From contig JBGPKH010000631.1 of the NCBI GenBank assembly GCA_041485845.1, positions 1 through 5,282 of the forward strand: a stretch of 5,282 nucleotides of DNA. Direction: 5' to 3'. The stretch is from OMOG01 sp041485845 (GTDB lineage: Bacteria; Acidobacteriota; Terriglobia; Bryobacterales; Bryobacteraceae). Below the pieces are notes generated by a model that saw only the letters and a program-made list of their open reading frames with translations, had not been told where the DNA came from and ran no database searches. Both the position numbers and the translations under genes were made by a program. Of the stretch, positions 1-4,699 are shown piece after piece (positions within the stretch are counted from its first letter, which is position 1; each line of letters begins with the position of its first letter).

Positions 1-107
1 AAAGAAAGGAGACCACTCTGACCGGGTGTACCTTTTTCAGGATCATCCCGTATTGGAAACGGTTCGTCATTTCAGGATCATTCTTGGATTGGAATATGCT
101 CTCCCCC
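1..107. other. Non-coding stretch downstream of the MutS-like gene
   Basis: No convincing coding sequence is visible between the window edge and the MutS-like stop codon at 108-110. On the minus strand an ATG at 46 could open a reading frame running off the window (MILKKVHPVRVVSFL), but only 15 codons are visible and no ribosome binding site can be confirmed. The stretch contains a 12-bp direct repeat, listed separately. No clear hairpin followed by a T-run is seen for termination of the minus-strand operon. Confidence 0.5.
35..81. repeat. 12-bp direct repeat TTTCAGGATCAT, two copies
   Basis: The identical 12-mer TTTCAGGATCAT occurs at 35-46 and again at 70-81, a 35-bp period. Read on the minus strand each copy is ATGATCCTGAAA. 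The copy at 81-70 is followed directly by TGA, giving a four-codon MILK-stop reading. The copy at 46-35 stays open to the window edge. The pair could be a tandem binding site, a small duplication, or part of a longer dispersed repeat cut by the window. Its function is unknown. Confidence 0.6.
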
Positions 108-1943
108 TCAAATCTCCAGCCCCACCGACCGCATCAACTCGATCGCATTGCTCTTGCGCACCACGCCCGGCCGCATCACATAGTCGAAGCGGATCTGCCC
201 GTCCTCGATCTGATCCTCGAAATGCACGTTGGCGGCGCGATCGCCGAGCACACCGGCGATGTCCGCCAGCGCCAGGTCGTGCGTGGTGATCAGTCCGATG
301 GCGCCCCGCTCCACCAGGCTGCGGACCACGGCCTCGGCGCCGATGCGCCGGTCATGCGAATTGGTGCCGTGCAGGAACTCGTCGATCAGGAACAGTACCG
401 GCAGCGGTCCCGTGGCGAGATCCAGGATCTGCCGCAGCCGCAGGATCTCCGCGTAGAATCGCGAGACCCCGCCCTGCAAGGAGTCGGTCAGGCGGATGGA
501 TGCGCCCACCTTCAGCGGCGAGAGCCGCATACGCTTGGCCCGCACCGGCGCTCCGGCCTGCGCGAGCACGGTGTTGATCCCCAGCGTCCGCAGCATGGTG
601 CTTTTGCCCGACATGTTGGAGCCGCTTACCACCAGCAGGCGGGCGCCTTCACATCCCAGCCGCACATCGTTGCGCACCACCCGATTCTCGGGAATCAACG
701 GGTGTCCGATCGCCTCGGCGTCCAGGCAGGGTCCGCCGGGGGAGATTTCCGGGAACGGATCGGCCGGGTGCTCGAACGCGTGGCTGGCCAGCGAGCAGAG
801 CGCCTCCATCTCGCCAGCCGCCGTCAGCCAGCGCCGGACGGCCCGCCCGGAGTGCCGCCGCCAGTTCTCGACGGCGAGGGCCTGGTGCGGCGTCCAGAGA
901 ATAAACGCCTCCATCACGCGCACGAGCACGTTGTCGCGCGAGTCCAGGCGCTCCACGATGCGATTGAGCCGCGCGATGCGGCGCGATGGCGGCTCGCCCT
1001 CGGCGTCGAGCGACGCCCGCAAACTCGCCAGCATGGGCGAATGGAACCGCTCCTTCTCCAGGCGCACCAGGACCTCGGAAAGCAGGCCCAGCTCGTGCGC
1101 GGCCTCCTCCACCGCTCCCACCACTTCTTGGATCGGCCTTCGCTTACGGTAAAGAAACACACCATTCGCCACCAGCACCAGCAGAAAGCCATCCCGCGAG
1201 AGCACGAAGGCTTTTTCGGATAGCTCTACCACGCCCACGACATTGAGGATCACGGCCCACATCGCGATGAATCCCGCGACGCCGATCGTGGTGAACAGCC
1301 ACAGCGTGACGCGCAGGTGTCCCGGGCCGAGGATCACGGGAGCCTCGCCCCACCCCGCCAGCGCCACCGGGTCCACGCCGGTCCGCGCCTCTTCGCCCAC
1401 CACGGCGAGATCCTCTCGCAGATCCAGCCGCGGGCGCAATTCGTCGACGGCCTGCTGGCGAGCGCGCACGATATCGGGCTCCGCGGGAGACAGCAGCCAG
1501 CGCGCCAGCGTATCTTCGCCAATGTGCGTGCGGGCCGTGCAGAGGAGCTCGAAAAGCGAGCCCTTGCCGAACAGATCCAGATCTTGCGCGTAGGGGTGCT
1601 CGGGGACCAGGTAGCGGTCGCCCGACTCGCCGGTACCCGCCCACTTTCCGTCGAGGCGCGCCAGCCCCTTCTCGAAATATCGCACCGCGCGCCGGCGCCG
1701 CTCCAGGTCGCGCAGCAGCCGGTCGTGAATCACCAGCAGCGCGGAGAAGAAAGCGATGGGCGCCATCACCCAGGCGATAGAGAACCGATGCGTCGCGAGC
1801 GCCGCCCAGACGATGGCCACCGCGACCGCCACCACCGCCAGCCGGGCATATCCCAGCTTCCGGTGGCGACGTTCGCGCAGTGCAATATCGGCGCGCCTCT
1901 TTTCCAGGAGCTCCACGTAAACGGTGCGGGGGTCGGGTGGCAT
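108..1943 (-). CDS. Membrane-anchored MutS-family ATPase (MutS-related protein)
   Basis: This 611-aa protein has the C-terminal MutS ATPase domain but no room for the N-terminal mismatch-reading domain of true MutS. Visible motifs are the Walker A loop GSNMSGKST at residues 441-449, Walker B VLFLIDE at 516-522 followed by FLHGTNSHDR, and the H-loop TTHD at 553-556. The C-terminal RPGVVRKSNAIELMRSVGL is typical of the family's end. Two hydrophobic hairpins stand out, at about residues 32-72 and 212-264, predicting four membrane segments. The part between about 270 and 390 resembles the helical lever/core region. The ATG start at 1943 has AAAAGGA just upstream, in the 9-nt gap after the small upstream ORF, so the two are probably co-transcribed. 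Members of this group are usually annotated only as MutS domain or MutS-related proteins. A role in mismatch repair is not established and the membrane anchoring argues against the classical one. The family call is firm; the function is unknown. Confidence 0.93.
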   Translation of the reverse strand: MPPDPRTVYVELLEKRRADIALRERRHRKLGYARLAVVAVAVAIVWAALATHRFSIAWVMAPIAFFSALLVIHDRLLRDLERRRRAVRYFEKGLARLDGKWAGTGESGDRYLVPEHPYAQDLDLFGKGSLFELLCTARTHIGEDTLARWLLSPAEPDIVRARQQAVDELRPRLDLREDLAVVGEEARTGVDPVALAGWGEAPVILGPGHLRVTLWLFTTIGVAGFIAMWAVILNVVGVVELSEKAFVLSRDGFLLVLVANGVFLYRKRRPIQEVVGAVEEAAHELGLLSEVLVRLEKERFHSPMLASLRASLDAEGEPPSRRIARLNRIVERLDSRDNVLVRVMEAFILWTPHQALAVENWRRHSGRAVRRWLTAAGEMEALCSLASHAFEHPADPFPEISPGGPCLDAEAIGHPLIPENRVVRNDVRLGCEGARLLVVSGSNMSGKSTMLRTLGINTVLAQAGAPVRAKRMRLSPLKVGASIRLTDSLQGGVSRFYAEILRLRQILDLATGPLPVLFLIDEFLHGTNSHDRRIGAEAVVRSLVERGAIGLITTHDLALADIAGVLGDRAANVHFEDQIEDGQIRFDYVMRPGVVRKSNAIELMRSVGLEI

Positions 1944-1952
1944 GGGTCCTTT

Positions 1953-2126
1953 TCATTCTCCCTCGGAACGCGCGGGCGACAGAAGCCCGGCAGGCTGAAT
2001 GCCGGCGAGCACGTAGGCCACCGGCAGACCGATCAGCCCGTAGCCGGAAAAATGCGGGCGGCCGGGATCCACGGCGGGGTTCCAGGGCACGGTGATGCGG
2101 GCGTCGGCAGTGGTGGGGTGGATCAT
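1953..2126 (-). CDS. Small hypothetical protein, 57 aa, coupled to the MutS-like gene
   Basis: I do not recognise this ORF. It starts at ATG 2126, which overlaps the TGA of the upstream remnant (TGATG), and ends 9 nt before the MutS-like start. AGGG lies about 8 nt upstream of the ATG. Third codon positions are almost all C or G, as in the neighbouring genes, which supports real coding. The product has a polar, proline-rich N-terminus (ITVPWNPAVDPGRP) and a moderately hydrophobic stretch at residues 30-49 (GLIGLPVAYVLAGIQPAGLL) that could be one membrane segment. The location suggests a small membrane partner of the MutS-like ATPase, but that is inference. It could also be the tail of an older, larger gene. 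A TTG at 2156 would give a longer version, but the ATG with the stop-start overlap is the better choice. Confidence 0.55.
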   Translation of the reverse strand: MIHPTTADARITVPWNPAVDPGRPHFSGYGLIGLPVAYVLAGIQPAGLLSPARSEGE

Positions 2127-2335
2127 CAGGAGGCCCTTCGCTGGTCGTAATGACAACTGGGGCTGCGGTAGTCGAGGACGCGGCAGTTGGGGCAGTCCTG
2201 GAAGTTAGCGGGGTGGCCGTCGGGGCGGAGTGCTCCGGGGCGGAGGGCTGGGGGGCGGATTCGATGCCGCGATCGGGCTGCAGGATATGAAAGACCCGGA
2301 GATTGCGATAGTAGAGGTTGTCGGTGGCGGTGAGC
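2126..2335 (-). pseudogene. 3' remnant of an unrecognised gene, 5'-truncated and frame-broken
   Basis: Two adjoining stretches look coding by their C/G third positions. In one frame, from about 2335 to 2256, the translation is TATDNLYYRNLRVFHILQ followed by PDRGIES. In another frame, from about 2250 to 2126, it is PDGHPANFQDCPNCRVLDY and then RSPSCHYDQRRAS before TGA. The frame changes at a run of six C on the minus strand (2250-2255), and one extra C would join them into one protein tail of about 70 residues. The CPNC...SPSCH arrangement resembles a small metal-binding cluster. Coding signal stops near 2335, where the plus-strand higB remnant begins, so the 5' part of the gene has been lost to a rearrangement. 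The stop overlaps the start of the 57-aa ORF, so the original gene was probably first in that operon. I cannot name the family. Confidence 0.5.
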
Positions 2336-2491
2336 CTCACCGATCTGGGCGCCATTCGGGGTAACCGGCTGGAAGCGCTCAAAAGCGGCCGGGCTGGCCA
2401 ACACAGCATTCGGATCAACGACCGCTGGCGGATCTGCTTTTCCTGGAGCGCAGGGAACGCACATGATGTCGAGATCGTGGACTACCACTAA
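2324..2491 (+). pseudogene. higB: HigB/RelE-family toxin, C-terminal fragment
   Basis: In the frame ending with TAA at 2489-2491 the translation reads SLTDLGAIRGNRLEALKSG, then RAGQHSIRINDRWRICFSW, then SAGNAHDVEIVDYH. This matches the C-terminal half of HigB toxins, including the conserved GNRLEALK and SIRINDRWRICF blocks and the VEIVDYH end. Full-length HigB is about 90-100 aa; only about 50 homologous residues remain. An in-frame TAG at 2312-2314 blocks extension, and none of the three frames upstream shows the usual N-terminus (SFR...LF). The gene lies 13 nt before higA in the usual toxin-first order. A GTG at 2324, with AGAGG seven bases before it, could still start a 55-aa peptide. Without the N-terminal half it is unlikely to be an active ribosome-dependent mRNA nuclease. 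Confidence 0.82.
2329..2341. repeat. Short perfect inverted repeat at the higB breakpoint
   Basis: GGTGAG-C-CTCACC is a perfect 6-bp inverted repeat around one central base. It sits exactly where recognisable HigB sequence starts on the plus strand and where coding signal of the minus-strand remnant ends. It may mark the recombination point or be chance in GC-rich DNA. Confidence 0.4.
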
Positions 2492-2504
2492 GACAGGAAG
2501 AATC

Positions 2505-2807
2505 ATGGCTCAAAGAAGGAAATTGCCGCCCATCCACCCGGGCAACCTACTCCGGGACGAACTCAACGAGATTGGGGTCAGCCTGAACGAACTGGGGCGC
2601 GCGCTCCGTGTTCCCATGAACCGGATCAGCGCCATCGTCAACGGAAGGAGGGCCATCACCGTGGATACCGCGATGCGTTTGGCCCGGTATTTCGGCACGC
2701 CGCCGCAGTATTGGTTGAATCTTCAGACGGCGTACGATCTGGAGGTCGCAGAGCAACAGATCCGGCCGCTGATTGAGAAGGAAGTCCTGCCACGGACCGC
2801 CGCCTGA
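2505..2807 (+). CDS. higA: HigA-type antitoxin, XRE-family DNA-binding protein
   Basis: This complete 100-aa protein matches HigA antitoxins in length and layout. It opens with PPIHPGNLLRDEL at residues 8-20, the signature entry to this family. The helix-turn-helix spans about residues 27-63 (SLNELGRALRVPMNRISAIV and then NGRRAITVDTAMRLA). It ends with the conserved FGTPPQYWLNLQTAYDLEVA block at 63-82. The ATG at 2505 is preceded by AGGAAG four bases upstream; an ATG at 2463 lies inside the toxin coding region and is less likely. HigA normally neutralises HigB by direct binding and represses its own operon through the helix-turn-helix. Here the partner upstream is truncated and the promoter that normally lies before higB has been replaced by foreign sequence, so this is probably an orphan antitoxin. 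It might act on other HigB toxins in the genome or as a plain repressor. Confidence 0.93.
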   Translation: MAQRRKLPPIHPGNLLRDELNEIGVSLNELGRALRVPMNRISAIVNGRRAITVDTAMRLARYFGTPPQYWLNLQTAYDLEVAEQQIRPLIEKEVLPRTAA

Positions 2808-2830
2808 AGCGAGGGGCCTTAGGCGAAGCC

Positions 2831-2847
2831 CGACAAATCTTTTGTCG
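2831..2847. other. Stem-loop downstream of higA
   Basis: CGACAAA-TCT-TTTGTCG forms a perfect 7-bp stem with a 3-base loop, beginning 24 nt after the higA stop. The stem has only three G/C pairs, and the following ATCTTTC is a poor T-run, so it is a weak terminator candidate at best. It could equally be an operator-like palindrome or the residue of a join between higA and the DUF499-like fragment. Confidence 0.35.
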
Positions 2848-2889
2848 ATCTTTCAAGCGGCCACTCCGAGTTCCCGGAAAACGCCCGCC

Positions 2890-3110
2890 ATGCCGGTTCG
2901 CACGGTTTTGCGGGAGGCTTCGGATTTCCTTTCGGCATTCGATGAGTTGGAGAAGGTGGCATGGCACATTCACCACACGCCGGAAGGCCGCTACTACTTC
3001 GACCGCCAGGAGAACCTCACCAAGCTCTTGCAGAGTCCGGCGCACGATGCCCCGGAGAATCAGGTGGAAGATCTCATTCGCCACCGTCTTACATCGATGT
3101 TCAAACCCAG
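2890..3110 (+). pseudogene. Internal fragment of a DUF499-like defence-associated ATPase
   Basis: This frame (codon starts at 2890, 2893 and so on) encodes REASDFLSAFDELEKVAWHI, HHTPEGRYYFDRQENLTKLL, QSPAHDAPENQVEDLIRHRL and then TSMFKPSR. I recognise these as a conserved internal block of DUF499-domain proteins, large ATPases of roughly 1,000 residues found beside DUF1156 methyltransferases in anti-phage loci. Only about 70 residues are present. The P-loop part upstream is missing and the frame runs into unrelated sequence after about 3110. The ATG at 2890 has no good ribosome binding site and is probably just an internal methionine. The fragment is on the same strand as higA and is followed, in another frame, by the endonuclease fragment. 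The family call rests on recall, without a search. That it is a broken piece is much surer. Confidence 0.68.
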
Positions 3111-3380
3111 CCGCTCGAGACCAAGATGGCGGTACAGGTTAAGTATTTTCGGGACGAGCATTCTGATCCAGGGGCCATTGATCAACTCGAACGCGCTTTT
3201 CAAGAACACCGTGTCTCTGCGCTCTTGCTGGTGACCTTCGCCGATTCAATCGCAGAACCGTTGAAAAGCCGCATCGAGGAGATGAAGAGGAAGTACACAT
3301 TTGATGTTCTCTCCGGGGACGACCTCTATTCGGCGTTGCTTGAGCTCATTGCGGACCGAAGCTTCGAACTGATCAGTTAA
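3090..3380 (+). pseudogene. C-terminal fragment of a PD-(D/E)XK (Mrr-like) restriction endonuclease
   Basis: From about 3093 this frame reads IDVQTQPLETKMAVQVKYF followed by RDEHSDPGAIDQLERAF and ends at TAA 3378-3380, about 95 residues. The pattern of an aspartate (IDV), a spacer, and then QVKY is the second half of a PD-(D/E)XK nuclease core in its Q-x-K variant. It is followed by the typical AIDQLERAF helix, the strand ALLLVTFADSIAEPLK, and a C-terminal helix-rich end (DDLYSALLELIADRSFELIS). The N-terminal part carrying the first core elements is absent. An ATG at 3126 could open an 84-aa product, but it would lack the upstream aspartate. The fragment overlaps the end of the DUF499-like frame and is shifted relative to it, so the two are unlikely to form a working fusion. 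It is probably the tail of a restriction gene left after deletion. Confidence 0.68.
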
Positions 3381-3480
3381 TCCGTTGGGGCCGACGGCGC
3401 GCGCTGCGGGCGAACTTGCCGGAGGTGTTTCAGCAAACGGCACTGCGCAAGACGCTAGCAACTCCGCGCGGGGAGATCTC
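3381..3480. other. Convergent intergenic region
   Basis: This 100-bp gap separates the plus-strand endonuclease fragment from the minus-strand DUF5615 gene. I see no gene and no strong hairpin with a T-run serving either side, only GC-rich sequence (GGCGCGCGCTGCGGGCG near 3395). Confidence 0.5.
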
Positions 3481-3834
3481 TCACAGCGGGAGCCACTCCA
3501 GCCGGTCTTCCCATTCCGATGCATCCGACGCCAGCCAGATGAGCAGCAGTTCGTCGATTGCCGTCCCAATATCCAGGCTTTGCGGAATGAGGAATACGCC
3601 GTAGCTATGCTTTCCGGCGTTCCTGAAAGCACGGAAGTGAGCCGGCATCGTGCCGACATCATGTGAAACGAGCACCCGTTGGTGCTCCGCCGCCAGCGCC
3701 AAAACCTCGGGGTCTTTTATGCGGCGTAATCCAGCCGCCTGCGCCGTCAGGAAATCGAGAGACGGCTCCCGCCGTAAGACCCCGCTCACAATAGGTCTGT
3801 TCAGATCGGCATCCGCCAGAAATCGAACCTTCAC
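3481..3834 (-). CDS. DUF5615 PIN-like putative toxin
   Basis: The 117-aa product has the layout of DUF5615 (PIN-like) proteins. The N-terminal strand KVRFLADADLNRP carries D8 and D10. Then come AAGLRRIKDPEVLALAAEHQ with D41 and E43, and the strand RVLVSHDVGTMP with D59. These acidic residues sit where PIN-like nucleases hold metal. The start is taken as GTG at 3834, which overlaps the TGA of the upstream DUF433 gene as GTGA; no clear ribosome binding site precedes it, so translation is probably coupled. A longer reading to 3930 would run through the DUF433 coding region and gives a basic, unrelated N-terminus. DUF433-DUF5615 pairs are widely predicted to be toxin-antitoxin systems with this protein as the RNase-like toxin. 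Activity and target are not shown here. The gene looks intact. Confidence 0.88.
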   Translation of the reverse strand: MKVRFLADADLNRPIVSGVLRREPSLDFLTAQAAGLRRIKDPEVLALAAEHQRVLVSHDVGTMPAHFRAFRNAGKHSYGVFLIPQSLDIGTAIDELLLIWLASDASEWEDRLEWLPL

Positions 3835-4151
3835 GATAGGCGAGTCGTGTGCAACTCGTCCCGAGCGCGCATGAGTCTCTCGCGTAGATTGGCTGGTAGC
3901 GGTTCGGCGTTGCGCTTTCCTTCCGCCCACTTCTCGCTTTGGCGAATCAAGTATGCATCGATGTCAGCCTGGTTTGCCAGGTAGTATGCTATGGCGCCGT
4001 AGACCTCTTCGAGGCGGAGAAGGTCGAAATTCTGGCAGATGGTCTCAGGAGACTCGCCGCGCCGGAACGCATGGACGATCGAATCCAGAGAGATTCGTGT
4101 GCCCGCAACGTAGTAGTTGCCGTCCCGATCTTCGATGTACTCCTTTGCCAT
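3831..4151 (-). CDS. DUF433 protein, putative antitoxin
   Basis: This 106-aa protein starts AKEYIEDRDGNYYVAGTRIS, the usual DUF433 opening in which a short beta segment precedes the G-T-R-I motif at residues 17-20. A helix-turn-helix-like region follows at about 22-68 (SLDSIVHAFRRGESPETICQ, NFDLLRLEEVYGAIAYYLAN). The charged C-terminal third (about 70-104) probably forms the helix that contacts the partner toxin. ATG 4151 is chosen because the family motif begins right after it. GAGAGG lies only one base upstream, an unusually tight spacing. A TTG at 4181 would add ten residues without similarity to the family. The stop overlaps the DUF5615 start by 4 nt, giving antitoxin-first order. As a DNA-binding antitoxin it may repress its own operon, but I find no clear operator in the 67 bp upstream. 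Confidence 0.88.
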   Translation of the reverse strand: MAKEYIEDRDGNYYVAGTRISLDSIVHAFRRGESPETICQNFDLLRLEEVYGAIAYYLANQADIDAYLIRQSEKWAEGKRNAEPLPANLRERLMRARDELHTTRLS

Positions 4152-4218
4152 GCCTCTCTTGATTGTACTGCCTCCTGGCAACGAAGGAGTGGATTCGCCT
4201 TTCGAATGCTAATAAGTC

Positions 4219-4698
4219 CTACAGGAACGCCTTCAGCAGCCGCGCCTGGGTGTTTTTCAGCGTGGAATGCGCGGTGTCCAGCTCCGAGATTTTCTGGCGC
4301 AGCTCGCGGAACAGCTCGGTCCGCTCCACCGCCTGTTGAATCACCAGCAGGAGCTGCGCGTTATCCCAGGGCTTCTCCAGATACTGGTACAGCCCCACCT
4401 CGTTGATGGCCTTGATGGCGCTGGCTTTGTCGGCGTGCCCGGTGAGCAGCACGCGAGCCGCTTCCGGCTGGCACCGCTTGGCCTCGGCCAGAAGCTGAAT
4501 GCCGGTCATGACCGGCATCATGTAGTCGGACACGGTCACATCCACCGGGTTGTTCTCCAGGTGCTTGACCGCTTCCTGCGGGCTGGTGAAGCATGCCACT
4601 TCGTAGTCCGCCTCCAGCATCAGCAGCGTGCGGATGCTGGTCAGGATCATCTCTTCGTCGTCCACCAGGACAATGGCCGGCTTGCGATTCTCTGCCAC
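4219..4698 (-). CDS. Single-domain response regulator (receiver with helical tail)
   Basis: The 159-aa protein is a CheY-like receiver. Acidic pocket residues are D13 and D14 (VLVDDEE), the phosphoacceptor is D58 (VSDYMMP), the switch threonine is T86 (LLTGHAD) and the conserved lysine is K109 (EKPWDN). The KPW form is common in receivers of the RpfG/HD-GYP and hybrid-kinase type. After residue 120 there is no DNA-binding or enzymatic domain, only a charged, heptad-like helix (ELFRELRQKISELDTAHSTL) to the end, suggesting dimerisation or partner binding. Translation begins at GTG 4698, one base after the TAG of the kinase gene; AAGGAG, inside the end of the kinase gene about nine bases before, serves as ribosome binding site. 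It is very probably phosphorylated by the adjacent kinase and acts by protein contact. The output is unknown. Confidence 0.92.
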   Translation of the reverse strand: MAENRKPAIVLVDDEEMILTSIRTLLMLEADYEVACFTSPQEAVKHLENNPVDVTVSDYMMPVMTGIQLLAEAKRCQPEAARVLLTGHADKASAIKAINEVGLYQYLEKPWDNAQLLLVIQQAVERTELFRELRQKISELDTAHSTLKNTQARLLKAFL

Positions 4699-4699
4699 T

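Noticed and set aside
84..1223. Plus-strand open frame of 379 codons
   Set aside because: It lies antisense to the MutS-like gene, whose ATPase motifs are clear. The translation is rich in H, R, Q and P with no recognisable motif, as expected of a mirror frame in GC-rich DNA.
1317..2150. Plus-strand open frame of 277 codons
   Set aside because: It is antisense to the 5' part of the MutS-like gene and the small ORF, with low-complexity composition and no family signature.
1144..2418. Minus-strand open frame of 424 codons overlapping the MutS-like gene
   Set aside because: Most of it is an alternative frame of the MutS-like gene with an Arg/Ala/Pro-rich translation. Only its short upstream part (about 2335-2256) looks coding, and that is described as part of the remnant.
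2890..3234. DUF499-like fragment as a complete small gene from ATG 2890
   Set aside because: It has no ribosome binding site, and the sequence after about 3110 (PRWRYRLSIFG...) is an off-frame reading of the endonuclease fragment.
3246..3662. Minus-strand open frame of 138 codons across the endonuclease fragment and the DUF5615 gene
   Set aside because: Its content is an off-frame reading of the DUF5615 gene plus the complement of the endonuclease fragment; no motif is seen.
3835..3930. N-terminal extension of the DUF5615 protein
   Set aside because: The extra residues are encoded inside the DUF433 gene and show no similarity to the family. The family's first strand begins right after the GTG at 3834.
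3939..4406. Plus-strand open frame of 155 codons
   Set aside because: It runs antisense across both the DUF433 gene and the end of the response regulator, crossing a gene boundary with no signature of its own.
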